Notes under the pieces: generated by a model
What the model saw: the letters and a program-made list of their open reading frames with translations, nothing else
Told to the model about the DNA's origin: nothing
Database searches by the model: none
Program-made: the position numbers and the translations under genes
Shown here: positions 22,740 to 31,765 of the stretch, piece after piece
Layout: each line of letters begins with the position of its first letter
How positions within the stretch are numbered: the stretch's first letter is position 1
Assembly: GCA_022796875.1 (NCBI GenBank)
Contig: JAAWJJ010000034.1
Span: forward strand, 1-38,303
DNA: 38,303 bases
Direction: 5' to 3'
Source of the DNA: Eubacterium sp.
Lineage (GTDB): Bacteria > Bacillota > Clostridia > Lachnospirales > Lachnospiraceae

Positions 22740-24236
22740 ATGAACGAGCAGGTAATTTTAAAAGCGACGGGCGTATACAAATCATTCGGCGCAACCAAAG
22801 CGTTGAAAAATGCGGAACTTACGATTACGGCAGGTGAAATACACGGCCTGATCGGAGAGAACGGTTCCGGGAAATCCACGCTTTCTTCCATTATTGCCGG
22901 CGCGCAGCCCATGGATGAGGGAACAATGGAATATCAGGGCGCCGCTTATTGTCCGAAAAACATATTTGATGCGATCTTCCAGGGGATTGCAATGGTCGGC
23001 CAGGAACAGTGCACGTTTGAAGACATGACCGTGGCGGAAAACATATTTGTCGGAAAAGAAGATCAGTTTGTTAAACATGGCATCGTCCGTACGAGAAAAA
23101 TGGTAGAAGAGGCCAAAAAGATTCTGGACAGGCTGGGGCTGGAAAAGATCATACCGGAAAACAGGTTGAAGATCTATGATTTTGAACAGCGTAAACTGGT
23201 AGAACTTGCCAGCGCCCTGTATGAAGAACCGAAACTTTTGATTATAGACGAAACGTCCACGACGCTGGGACAGAGCGGCAGGAAAATTCTGTATAACAAT
23301 ATGTTCCGTTTGAAAGAAGAAAAGAAATCCGTACTTTTCATTTCCCATGATATTGACGAAATTATGGAAATCTGCGACAGAGTAACGATATTACGGGACG
23401 GAAACATTATCTGTACAATGGAGAAAAAAGATTATGATTCGCACGAAATGAAACAGTTTATGGTAGGACGGGAAATTGAAGAAAACTATTACCGGACGGA
23501 CTATGACGGACGTCTGACTGATAATATAGCGCTTGACGCGCAGAGCATCAGCACGGAACTGCTCGATAATATTTCCGTTCAGCTCCATTATGGCGAAATA
23601 CTGGGAATCGGCGGTTTGACAGACTGTGGAATGCATGAACTGGGGCAGATTTTGTTCGGACTGAAAAAACCGTTAAAAGGAACTGTGAAAACAGGCGACG
23701 GTACCCGTATCCGTAATTCTTCTGTTGCGCTGGGTAAGAAGATGGCTTATATTTCAAAAAACAGAGATAAAGAAGCGTTAATGCTTGCTTCTACAATTCA
23801 GGAAAATATCTGTCTGCCGTCGTTGAAGCGTTTGCGGACAGGACCGGTGATCAGAAGAAAGCAGGAACAGAAATTTGCGCAGGAATACGCCGGGCTCCTT
23901 CAGGTAAAAATGGATAATATCAATCAAAACGTTATGTATCTTTCCGGAGGGAACAAACAAAAGGTAGCCGTGGCAAAATGGCTGGGTACGGATGCGGATA
24001 TTTACATATTTGACTGTCCGACGCGTGGAATTGACGTCGGCGTACAATCTGATATTTACGATCTTCTGGAGGACCTGAAGAAAAAAGGAAAAGCAATTTT
24101 AATGATTTCCGAGGAACTGCCGGAATTGATCGGTATGAGCGACAGAATCCTTGTGTTGAAAGAAGGAAAGCTTTCGGCCGAGTTTCCAAGAGATCGGGAA
24201 CTGTCGGAGAGTAAGCTGATCCAATATATTATATAG
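22740..24236 (+). CDS. Sugar ABC transporter ATP-binding protein (RbsA/MglA type)
   Basis: Double-domain ATPase of 498 residues that would drive sugar uptake through the two permeases at 24253 and 26532. Domain 1 has an intact Walker A, GENGSGKST (39-47), and Walker B with Asp170-Glu171, and His203. Its signature motif is degenerate (YDFEQ at 146-150 in place of LSGGQ). Domain 2 has an altered Walker A region, as usual in this family, and an intact signature LSGGNKQKVAVAK. Its Walker B reads IFDCPTRGIDVG, with Cys426 in place of the catalytic Glu. So only one composite ATP site looks competent. GGGAGGAG precedes the ATG at 22740. Confidence 0.9.
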   Translation: MNEQVILKATGVYKSFGATKALKNAELTITAGEIHGLIGENGSGKSTLSSIIAGAQPMDEGTMEYQGAAYCPKNIFDAIFQGIAMVGQEQCTFEDMTVAENIFVGKEDQFVKHGIVRTRKMVEEAKKILDRLGLEKIIPENRLKIYDFEQRKLVELASALYEEPKLLIIDETSTTLGQSGRKILYNNMFRLKEEKKSVLFISHDIDEIMEICDRVTILRDGNIICTMEKKDYDSHEMKQFMVGREIEENYYRTDYDGRLTDNIALDAQSISTELLDNISVQLHYGEILGIGGLTDCGMHELGQILFGLKKPLKGTVKTGDGTRIRNSSVALGKKMAYISKNRDKEALMLASTIQENICLPSLKRLRTGPVIRRKQEQKFAQEYAGLLQVKMDNINQNVMYLSGGNKQKVAVAKWLGTDADIYIFDCPTRGIDVGVQSDIYDLLEDLKKKGKAILMISEELPELIGMSDRILVLKEGKLSAEFPRDRELSESKLIQYII

Positions 24237-24252
24237 TGGGGGGAAGTAAAAA

Positions 24253-25188
24253 TTGAAAGCAGAAAACAGTAAAAAAACAATACAGAAAATTCTGCCGTTT
24301 TTAGGATTGGTCTGCGTGATTGTGTTGCTGGAGATCGGCAGCGGCGGGGATTTGTTGCAGGTGCGAAACGTATCGACGCTGGTAAATGAAGTGTTTATTC
24401 TGATGATAGGCTCCAGTGCAATGGTATTTTTGATGGCTCAGGGAAATCTGGATCTGTCCATGATGGCAAATATGGCAATCTCTTGTGTGTTTGCGGTCAA
24501 AGCGGCTCATGTTCTGCCGATCCTGGCGCTGCCGGTCGGCGTTGGCATCGGTGTAGGGATTGGGCTGATCAACGGATTTATCCATGCGAAATGTAAAATA
24601 GATTCCTTTATTACGACGATCGGAATGAGTTTTGTACTGACGGGACTTGTCATCGTAGCGTTGAATAATCAGGGTTCGCTGCCGGCGCCGATGGAAATGA
24701 TAGAATGGAACAGCACCGAGCTTCGAATTGTAATACTGATTATTATCGGCGCTTTGGGTTTCTGGCTGTTTGAGTACAGTTCTTTCGGAAAATACTGCAA
24801 GGCGATCGGTTCCTGCGAGGAAGCGGCACGGCAGTCCGGAATTAATGTTTCCAAAGTAAAAATCCTGTCGTTTGCACTGGCAGGAGGAATCAGCGGATTT
24901 CTGGCGTTTTTCAGTATTCTGCGGACGGGTACCGCGACGTCCAGCGTGCCGACCAATACGATGTTTAATATATTGATCGCAGTCCTGCTGGGAGGAGTTT
25001 CCATTACGGGAGGTTCCACGTCAAAATTCCGGGCGGTATTTATCGGAAGCCTTACGATGGCGTTTTTGTCCGTTGGTATGACGATCTGCGGAATCGATAC
25101 GACGATACAGCAGTTGATCCGCGGAGCAATTTTTATTGGAATCGTATTCGCTACCTATGACAGGCGCGGAATAGCCATTATAAAATAA
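24253..25188 (+). CDS. Sugar ABC transporter permease 1
   Basis: Integral membrane subunit of the BPD_transp_2 type (PF02653), as in RbsC, with 311 residues and about eight to ten hydrophobic segments. The loop that contacts the ATPase, GGVSITGGSTSKF, is intact near residue 255. It begins with TTG at 24253, preceded by GGGGGAAG, 16 bases after the ATPase gene. A second permease of the same family lies after the binding-protein gene, so the channel is probably a heterodimer. Confidence 0.88.
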   Translation: MKAENSKKTIQKILPFLGLVCVIVLLEIGSGGDLLQVRNVSTLVNEVFILMIGSSAMVFLMAQGNLDLSMMANMAISCVFAVKAAHVLPILALPVGVGIGVGIGLINGFIHAKCKIDSFITTIGMSFVLTGLVIVALNNQGSLPAPMEMIEWNSTELRIVILIIIGALGFWLFEYSSFGKYCKAIGSCEEAARQSGINVSKVKILSFALAGGISGFLAFFSILRTGTATSSVPTNTMFNILIAVLLGGVSITGGSTSKFRAVFIGSLTMAFLSVGMTICGIDTTIQQLIRGAIFIGIVFATYDRRGIAIIK

Positions 25189-25234
25189 ACGGGCGGCAGT
25201 TTAAAAAATTTCAAAATTTAAAAAATAGAATTCA

Positions 25235-25251
25235 AACAGACAAAGTCTGTT
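25235..25251 (+). other. Stem-loop between permease and binding-protein genes
   Basis: AACAGAC and GTCTGTT form 7-bp arms around a 3-base loop in the 96-base spacer, which is otherwise A/T-rich. Such hairpins often protect or punctuate mRNA before the highly expressed binding-protein gene. Confidence 0.5.
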
Positions 25252-25284
25252 GAAGAAATAAATAAAAACAAGGAGGATATGAGA

Positions 25285-26529
25285 ATGAAGAAAAGAAAAT
25301 TGACGGCTCTGATCCTGTGTATCGCGCTGGTTGCTGTAATATTCAGCGGATGTTCGAGTAAGAAAGAGGACGCAGGCGCGCAGGGATCAGACGGACAGAG
25401 CGGAGCACCGGCTCAGACACAGGAGGATTCGCAGGATGCAAAGACGGATTCTGAAGACGCCAATACAGATTCAGAAGCAAGCTTTAAGGTAGGATTCCTG
25501 GATCAGTCAGGAGAAGCGCCGCCGGTGGTAAGAATGAGAGAGATCATCCGAGGCGTAGTAGAAGCGGCAGGTGGGGAACTGGTATGCGATACGAGCGGCG
25601 AGGAATCGGCAGACGCACAGGTAAGCGCTTGTGAAAAGCTGATCAGCGCAGGGTGCCAGGGGATCATTATTACCCCATTAGCAGACTCCGTACTGCCTAC
25701 CATTATCAAAATGTGCGAGGAAAACCAGGTTTATCTGGGAATTACATTCCGGAATATCGGCGATCCGAGCGTAGCGGAAGTGGTAGAAGCATCGGAATAT
25801 TATGCTGGAAACTGTTATGAAGATGAAGAAGAAGTTGCTTATAATGTAATGAAGCGTGCGATGGAGAAAAAAGATGATATCAAAGAAGTTGCTTTGATTG
25901 CCCTGGCTGTCGGCGATAATACGAGCGACGCAAGAGTGGCAGGTATTAAGAAAGCATGTGATGAAAAAGGAGCGAAGATCGTGGCAGAAGTCCGTGATAT
26001 CAATCAGGCCAGCGACGCAACGGAAGCGGTGCAGAACTTTGTGGCGGCATATCCGAATCTGGATTGCGTGGCAGTGGCATCCTGTTATGATCAGGGCGCG
26101 ATTACGGCTCTTCCGGAAGCGGTTAAGAGTACAGGAAAAACACCGGACGATCTTTGCCTGGTAAGCTGCGACGGTGGATCCGATATGACAAAATTATTTG
26201 ATTACGGATATGCACTGTCTGTCGGCGGCGGACATTTGGAAATTGACCGCGGCTCTACGGCAGTCATGGTAGTAAATGCGATCAAAGGAAATCCACTTGG
26301 AAAACCGGCTCATATTTCTATTCCGTACATGTACTTTGGCAGCGTGGAAGACGTAGCGGACTATGCCGTTTATGTAGAAGGCGACGTTCCAATCTGGACG
26401 GCCGATGAGATCAAAGAAAATCTTCTGATTTCGGAAAACGGCGAACTTGATGCAGAAAAAGTAATTTCCTATATCCAGTCATATAGTTTGGATGATTTAA
26501 GGACAAGGCACGAAAATCTGGTGAAATAA
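25285..26529 (+). CDS. Sugar-binding lipoprotein of the ABC transporter
   Basis: Extracellular substrate-binding protein of the periplasmic binding protein type 1 group (PF13407, ribose/galactose-like), 414 residues. The signal peptide MKKRKLTALILCIALVAVIF ends in the lipobox FSGC, giving lipidated Cys23. A Ser/Asp/Gln-rich linker (about 24-66) follows. The mature domain starts FKVGFLDQSGEAPPVVRMRE and contains SAGCQGIIITPLADSVLP and a VSCDGGSDM segment, typical for the family. GGAGG is eight bases before ATG 25285; an ATG at 25279 is too close to it. The gene lies between the two permease genes, an unusual order. Ligand unknown. Confidence 0.9.
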   Translation: MKKRKLTALILCIALVAVIFSGCSSKKEDAGAQGSDGQSGAPAQTQEDSQDAKTDSEDANTDSEASFKVGFLDQSGEAPPVVRMREIIRGVVEAAGGELVCDTSGEESADAQVSACEKLISAGCQGIIITPLADSVLPTIIKMCEENQVYLGITFRNIGDPSVAEVVEASEYYAGNCYEDEEEVAYNVMKRAMEKKDDIKEVALIALAVGDNTSDARVAGIKKACDEKGAKIVAEVRDINQASDATEAVQNFVAAYPNLDCVAVASCYDQGAITALPEAVKSTGKTPDDLCLVSCDGGSDMTKLFDYGYALSVGGGHLEIDRGSTAVMVVNAIKGNPLGKPAHISIPYMYFGSVEDVADYAVYVEGDVPIWTADEIKENLLISENGELDAEKVISYIQSYSLDDLRTRHENLVK

Positions 26530-26531
26530 TT

Positions 26532-27488
26532 ATGAAGAAGAACTTACCTTTAAGAATTGTATATGTATTGCTGATACCGGTTTTGCTGATGGTGATATTC
26601 TCTGTCGCAAGCACTGGGTTCGGCCTGTCAAGTTTCTATATTGTGTTAAGTCAGGCAATGATACCGCTTGTAATGGCGCTTGGAGTTTCCTTTACGTTTG
26701 TTGTGGGAATCTTCGAGATGAGTGTCGGTTCGCAGGTAATCTTATCTGCGATCGTGGGAGGAATCTTAAGCCGCTATCTGGGATTTCCGGGGCTTATCAT
26801 CGGTTCTGTCGGTACGGGCCTGTTATTAGGGTGCGCTATGGGAGCCGTATATAAATTCTTGAAGATCCCGACGATGGTAATCTCACTGGGTATGATGATG
26901 CTTTTTGAAGTGATTGCGCAGATGCTCACGAAAGGAAGCGGTTACGTATCCGTTGACGGAATGATTTCCCAATTTGGAACGACACCGAATAATTTTATCA
27001 TTGCAATTATAGCGGGAGTACTGTTTTTCATTATTTATCATAAGACAAAATTTGGACATGGCATACGGGCGCTCGGGATGAATGATGTTGTAGCGGTGAA
27101 TCTGGGACTGAGCAACAACCGGCTGAAATTCGTTACTTATGTATGGGGCGGTATGTTTTATGGCATCGCGGGCGCGTTAAATATCTGTTATGCCGGTTCT
27201 GTAACGGCAAAAATGGATCTGGGAAGCCTGAGCATGATGTTTCCGCCGATCATTTCGGTATTGATCGCGCTTCAGTTGAAAAATATTTTAAATAACTTCC
27301 CGTTTACTATTTTGATCGGAGCGTTTTCGATTACGATCTTGTCTTCCGGACTGATCGCAGTCGGCCTGCCGGCAACGATGCAGGATTTTATTACCGGAGT
27401 ATTTATGCTGGTAGTTATGATTATTTCCACGAACAGTGAAAAAATCGGAATTTTCTTCCGGCAGAAAAAGCTGGTAAGAAGACTGTAA
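26532..27488 (+). CDS. Sugar ABC transporter permease 2
   Basis: Second BPD_transp_2-type permease, 318 residues and about nine hydrophobic segments, starting two bases after the binding-protein gene and probably translationally coupled. The early part (FTFVVGIFEMSVGSQVILSA) aligns with RbsC-like permeases. In the place where permease 1 has GGVSITGG, this protein reads FPPIISVLIALQ, so the canonical ATPase-contact loop is lost. Together with permease 1 it would form a two-subunit channel with unequal halves. Confidence 0.85.
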   Translation: MKKNLPLRIVYVLLIPVLLMVIFSVASTGFGLSSFYIVLSQAMIPLVMALGVSFTFVVGIFEMSVGSQVILSAIVGGILSRYLGFPGLIIGSVGTGLLLGCAMGAVYKFLKIPTMVISLGMMMLFEVIAQMLTKGSGYVSVDGMISQFGTTPNNFIIAIIAGVLFFIIYHKTKFGHGIRALGMNDVVAVNLGLSNNRLKFVTYVWGGMFYGIAGALNICYAGSVTAKMDLGSLSMMFPPIISVLIALQLKNILNNFPFTILIGAFSITILSSGLIAVGLPATMQDFITGVFMLVVMIISTNSEKIGIFFRQKKLVRRL

Positions 27489-27496
27489 AAAACTAT

Positions 27497-27524
27497 TTGC
27501 ATTCTCCCGTGATATGGATATAAT
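27497..27524 (+). promoter_or_regulatory. Promoter of the transaldolase-like gene
   Basis: TTGCAT (27497-27502) and TATAAT (27519-27524) are separated by 16 bp. The gene may thus be expressed apart from the transporter genes. Confidence 0.6.
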
Positions 27525-27605
27525 ATATTCATGAAGGAATTTTGAAAACAGGATAGTTACAAAAAACCGAATCATTTCACAAATTTGAAAAGGGAGAAAA
27601 ATGCC

Positions 27606-28259
27606 ATGAAATTATTTATTGACACAGCGAATGTAGAGGATATCAGGAAAGCAAACGATATGGGAGTTATTTGCGGCGTAACTACAAATCCTTCTCTGAT
27701 TGCAAAAGAAGGAAAAGTGTTTGAAGAAGTGATTGCCGAGATCGCCTCTATCGTGGACGGCCCGATCAGTGGGGAAGTCAAAGCAACGACGGTAGACGCA
27801 GAAGGCATGATTGCAGAAGGCAGGGAAATTGCAAAAATTCATCCGAACATGGTAATTAAGATTCCGATGACGGCAGAAGGGTTAAAAGCCTGCAAGCAGT
27901 TGACAAAAGAAGGAATCAAAACAAATGTTACGCTGGTGTTTACAGTAAATCAGGCATTGTTGGCTGCAAGAGCCGGCGCGACATACGTTTCTCCGTTTTT
28001 GGGCCGGTTGGATGATATTTCCGTAAGAGGCGTCGATCTGATTTCCGAGATTGCTCAGGTATTTGAAATTGCCGGTATTAAGACCGAGATCATAGCGGCC
28101 AGCGTGCGGCATCCGATACATGTTACGGATTGTGCCCTGGCGGGCGCGGATATTGCTACGGTTCCTTACAAAGTGATTGAGCAGATGACGAAACATCCGC
28201 TGACAGACGCAGGTATTGCAAAGTTTCAGGAAGATTACAAAGCGGTGTTTGGGGAATAA
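27606..28259 (+). CDS. Fructose-6-phosphate aldolase / transaldolase-like protein
   Basis: Small transaldolase-family enzyme (TalC/FSA subgroup) of 217 residues that cleaves or transfers three-carbon units of sugar phosphates through a Schiff base. The catalytic Lys85 lies in [11 protein letters not shown], the same number as in E. coli FSA. Other family motifs are [10 protein letters not shown] at the start, [13 protein letters not shown] (24-36) and [12 protein letters not shown] near 130. GGGAG lies nine bases before the ATG at 27606. It has its own promoter but follows the ABC transporter genes, so it may process the imported sugar. Whether it acts as aldolase or transaldolase cannot be told with certainty. 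Confidence 0.88.
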   Translation: MKLFIDTANVEDIRKANDMGVICGVTTNPSLIAKEGKVFEEVIAEIASIVDGPISGEVKATTVDAEGMIAEGREIAKIHPNMVIKIPMTAEGLKACKQLTKEGIKTNVTLVFTVNQALLAARAGATYVSPFLGRLDDISVRGVDLISEIAQVFEIAGIKTEIIAASVRHPIHVTDCALAGADIATVPYKVIEQMTKHPLTDAGIAKFQEDYKAVFGE

Positions 28260-28337
28260 TCGTTATTTGCGGTATGGAGAATGCAGTGTTAGAAAGACAG
28301 AGGCTGTCCCGGGCACAAATAGAACTTTATAAAAATT

Positions 28338-28380
28338 AAAAAAAAGCTGTTCACCTTTTTATCCGGTGTGCAGCTTTTTT
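28338..28380 (+). terminator. Terminator after the transaldolase-like gene
   Basis: AAAAAGCTG/CAGCTTTTT with an inner CACC/GGTG stem and a two-base internal loop, ending in six T. Confidence 0.8.
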
Positions 28381-28446
28381 CCAATGTGGATTTGGAGTTT
28401 TGAAAAGGCGGCTGTGCGAACAAAAAATAAATAGAAAGTGAACGCT

Positions 28447-29307
28447 ATGTGCAGTTTGAAAGAAATCCTGCTTTGTGGGGAAGAATGGAAGCAACACGAT
28501 ACAGTTACGATATTTGCGGACTTGCTCCGGCACGGGGTTCGGATCCGCCTGCCGGAGCAAGCAGGATTCTGCCTGACAGATTTATCCGGTACAAAAGCAG
28601 AAAACGTGTTGGCGGCCGTTACTGACCGGAAAACGGCGGATGCGGCGCTTGCGGCAGGCGTAGCGGTTCTGGGCGTCGAATTAACTGATCAGGCGCTTGG
28701 CGGCTGCCGGTATGTCATACAGGGCGTGGAAGACATTACATATGAGTACTGCAGGCGGGTTTTTCGGCGGGCGCACTGTCTGCCATGGGAGATGGGACGC
28801 ACCGGGCGGTGCCTGATCCGGGAACTGTGCCTGGCTGACCTTGATGATTTATATGATCTGTATGAGAGCGTGTATGATAGCGACGGGTTCGGAAAAAATG
28901 TGGAACCGTTATTTGAAAGGGACAAAGAAGAGGAGTATCAGCGGCAGTATTTAGAAAACATGTATGCTTTGTGGGGATACGGCATGTGGCTGGTCTGGGA
29001 TGCGGACCGGAAACATCTGATCGGCAGGGCCGGACTGGAAAGAAAGGTCATAAACGGAGAAAATATTCTGGAAATCGGATATCTGATTGCACCGAAATAC
29101 CGTCGCCTGGGATATGCGTATGAAGTTTGCCAGTGGATTCTGGAGTTTGCCGCAGAGCATTGTCCCGGAGAAAAACTGAATGCTTTTATAGAGAAAGATA
29201 ACCGGGCGTCGCTTTCGCTGATCCGCAAACTGGGGTTTCATTGGGAAAATCAGGAGATTTTGCAGGGAAAAGCAATGGAAAGATATGTGAAATCATTGCT
29301 TTTTTAA
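28447..29307 (+). CDS. HAD-like / GNAT N-acetyltransferase fusion
   Basis: A 286-residue protein with two parts. Residues 1-105 look like a HAD-type remnant: VLAAVTDRKTADAALAAGVAVLGVE is reminiscent of the C-terminal part of haloacid dehalogenase-like proteins, ending in RRAHCLPWEMGRTGR. Residues 110-286 form an acetyltransferase domain with LEIGYLIAPKYRRLGYAYE (the acetyl-CoA loop R-R-L-G-Y-A) and NRASLSLIRKLGF. The ribosome binding site is weak; ATG 28447 is chosen, and GTG at 28438 is an alternative. The acceptor substrate is unknown. It lies upstream of relA with a promoter between them. Confidence 0.72.
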   Translation: MCSLKEILLCGEEWKQHDTVTIFADLLRHGVRIRLPEQAGFCLTDLSGTKAENVLAAVTDRKTADAALAAGVAVLGVELTDQALGGCRYVIQGVEDITYEYCRRVFRRAHCLPWEMGRTGRCLIRELCLADLDDLYDLYESVYDSDGFGKNVEPLFERDKEEEYQRQYLENMYALWGYGMWLVWDADRKHLIGRAGLERKVINGENILEIGYLIAPKYRRLGYAYEVCQWILEFAAEHCPGEKLNAFIEKDNRASLSLIRKLGFHWENQEILQGKAMERYVKSLLF

Positions 29308-29323
29308 GAAATAGTATTATAAT
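29296..29323 (+). promoter_or_regulatory. Promoter of the RelA/SpoT gene
   Basis: TTGCTT (29296-29301) and TATAAT (29318-29323) are 16 bp apart. The start near 29330 gives a leader of about 28 bases to the TTG codon. It overlaps the end of the acetyltransferase gene. Confidence 0.55.
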
Positions 29324-29357
29324 AGGTAGAAAAGCCTGTTGTTGGAGAGTGATTATT

Positions 29358-31667
29358 TTGTCTGATATGAAAACGGTAGAACTCGAAAAAATAGAAGAAC
29401 AGATTATGGAGAAGACAGAGCAGATCAAGAAAATGAAAGACTTCTCTAGTCCGGAACAACTGTATAATGAGCTGATTAACAGTATCAGGAAATATCATCC
29501 TTCCGCGGATACTTCTTTGATTGAAAAAGCATATCAGATTGCGAAAGAAGCCCACGAGGGACAAGTGCGCAAATCGGGAGAGGCTTATATTATCCATCCG
29601 CTTTGCGTATCGATCATTCTGGCAGCGCTCGAAATGGATAAGGAAACGATTGCCGCCGGCCTGCTCCATGACGTTGTGGAAGATACGGTTATGACGAAAG
29701 AAGAACTTGCGGAAGCGTTTAACGATGAAGTGGCTCTTTTAGTGGACGGCGTCACGAAATTAGGCCAGTTGTCTTATAAAGAGGATAAAGTGGAAGTACA
29801 GGCGGAAAACCTGCGCAAAATGTTTCTGGCCATGGCAAAAGATATCCGCGTGATTATTATTAAACTGGCGGACCGTCTGCATAATATGCGTACGATGCGC
29901 TATATGAAAGCGGAAAAGCAAAAGGAAAAATCCCGGGAAACCATGGATATTTACGCGCCGATTGCGCAAAGGCTTGGGATTTCAAAAATAAAAGTGGAAC
30001 TGGAAGATCTGTCGTTAAAATATTTAAAGCCGGATTCTTATTATGATCTGGTGGATAAGGTCGCACAGAGAAAAAGCGACCGGGACCAGTATGTACAGCG
30101 CCTGGTGGACGAAGTGAGCGCTTATATCCATGAGGCCGGTATTAAAGCCGAGATTGACGGCAGGGCAAAACATTTTTTCAGTATTTACAAAAAAATGGTA
30201 AACCAGCACAAGACGCTGGATCAGATCTATGACCTGTTTGCCATCCGTATTATTGTGGACGATGTAAAAGACTGCTACGCGGCACTGGGAATTATTCATG
30301 AAAAATACAAACCGATACCGGGGCGTTTTAAAGATTATATTGCAATGCCAAAGCCGAATATGTATCAATCCCTGCATACGACGCTGATCGGGCCGACCGG
30401 TTTTCCGTTTGAGATTCAGATCCGCACATGGGAAATGCATAGAATATCCGAATACGGGATTGCCGCACATTGGAAGTATAAAGAGGTGTCAAACGGCATC
30501 AAATCGACCGGCAACCAGGAAGAGGAAAAATTAAGCTGGCTCAAACAGATTCTGGAATGGCAACGGGATATGTCTGACAATAAAGAATTTATGAGCCTGT
30601 TAAAAAGCGATCTTGACTTGTTTTCGGATTCCGTATTTTGTTTTACGCCGGCCGGCGACGTAAAAAATCTGCCGTGGGGTTCCACGCCGATTGATTTTGC
30701 ATATAATATCCATTCTGCGGTCGGTAACAGGATGATCGGGGCAAAAGTAAACAACCGTCTGGTTCCGATTGACTATGTAATCAATAACGGGGACCGGATT
30801 GAAATACTGACTTCCCAGAATTCCAGGGGGCCAAGCCGCGACTGGCTGAATATTGTAAAAAGCACGCAGGCGAAAACAAAGATCAATCAGTGGTTTCGGT
30901 CGGAGTTTAAAGAAGAAAATATTGAAAAAGGCAAAGAACTGATCAATGCTTACTGTAAAACAAAAGCCATTAATTTTTCCGATTTGAATAAACCGGAGTA
31001 TCAGGCGAAAGTTAAGAAAAAATACGGGTTCCGTGATTGGAATTCCGTGCTGGCAGCATTGGGGCATGGCGGATTAAAAGAAGGGCAGATTATCAATAAG
31101 ATGCTCGACGAGTACAAAAAGGACCATGTGGTATGCGTAACGGACGACGACGTTTTAGACGGTTCCGCGGAAAATAAAGGGAATTCATACCGGACGAAGA
31201 CAAAAGGCGCCATTACGGTAAGGGGAATCCATGACGTAGCTGTAAAATTTTCCAAGTGTTGCTCGCCGATTCCGGGCGATGAAATCGTCGGTTTTATCAC
31301 ACGGGGACGCGGAGTGACGATCCATCGGACCGACTGTACGAACATTATTCATTTGCCGGAAGAGGAAAAAAAGCGCCTGATCGAAGCGGAATGGCAGATC
31401 GGCGCCGAAGATGAGAAAAACAACGAATTATATCTGGTGGAAATAAAAATATACAGCAACAACCGTACCGGTCTGCTGGTAGATATTTCCAAAGTATTTA
31501 CCGAACGTTCGATGGATATCTGCGCGATCAATTCTAAGACCAATAAGCAGGGCGTAGCAACCATTACAATTTCTTTTAATACGAAAGGAAAAGATGAGCT
31601 GACGAGCGTGATCGACCGCCTGCGCCAGATAGAAAGCGTAGTTGATATCGAGAGGACAACCGGTTAA
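29358..31667 (+). CDS. Bifunctional (p)ppGpp synthetase/hydrolase (Rel)
   Basis: Long RelA/SpoT homologue that makes and breaks (p)ppGpp in response to starvation. With the TTG start at 29358 it has 769 residues. The HD hydrolase domain is intact (IIHP and HD at about 104-105 in GLLHDVVEDT). The synthetase shows KPIPGRFKDYIAMPKPNMYQ and EIQIRTWEMHRISEYG. A TGS domain (DSVFCFTPAGDVKNLPWGST) and a C-terminal ACT domain (EIKIYSNNRTGLLVDISKVF) follow. GGAGAG stands eight bases before TTG; a longer frame starting at 29241 overlaps the previous gene, and ATG 29367 is too far from the site. The last codons are repeated twice downstream in decayed form. Confidence 0.93.
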   Translation: MSDMKTVELEKIEEQIMEKTEQIKKMKDFSSPEQLYNELINSIRKYHPSADTSLIEKAYQIAKEAHEGQVRKSGEAYIIHPLCVSIILAALEMDKETIAAGLLHDVVEDTVMTKEELAEAFNDEVALLVDGVTKLGQLSYKEDKVEVQAENLRKMFLAMAKDIRVIIIKLADRLHNMRTMRYMKAEKQKEKSRETMDIYAPIAQRLGISKIKVELEDLSLKYLKPDSYYDLVDKVAQRKSDRDQYVQRLVDEVSAYIHEAGIKAEIDGRAKHFFSIYKKMVNQHKTLDQIYDLFAIRIIVDDVKDCYAALGIIHEKYKPIPGRFKDYIAMPKPNMYQSLHTTLIGPTGFPFEIQIRTWEMHRISEYGIAAHWKYKEVSNGIKSTGNQEEEKLSWLKQILEWQRDMSDNKEFMSLLKSDLDLFSDSVFCFTPAGDVKNLPWGSTPIDFAYNIHSAVGNRMIGAKVNNRLVPIDYVINNGDRIEILTSQNSRGPSRDWLNIVKSTQAKTKINQWFRSEFKEENIEKGKELINAYCKTKAINFSDLNKPEYQAKVKKKYGFRDWNSVLAALGHGGLKEGQIINKMLDEYKKDHVVCVTDDDVLDGSAENKGNSYRTKTKGAITVRGIHDVAVKFSKCCSPIPGDEIVGFITRGRGVTIHRTDCTNIIHLPEEEKKRLIEAEWQIGAEDEKNNELYLVEIKIYSNNRTGLLVDISKVFTERSMDICAINSKTNKQGVATITISFNTKGKDELTSVIDRLRQIESVVDIERTTG

Positions 31668-31745
31668 AAGACAGAAAGCGCAGCCGATATCAGGAGGACG
31701 ACGGGTTAACAGTCCGGGAAGCGCAGCCGATACCGGGAGGACGGA
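31632..31745 (+). repeat. Decayed tandem copies of the relA 3' end
   Basis: Three copies of one segment: 31632-31673 (the last codons and stop of rel), 31674-31716 and 31717-31745 (partial). Copy 1 encodes ESVVDIERTTG-stop, copy 2 ESAADIRRTTG-stop at the same spacing, including TAA; copy 3 has lost the frame. Period is 42-43 bases. Confidence 0.8.
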
Positions 31746-31765
31746 GAAAGGAAAGAGAGGGAAAC

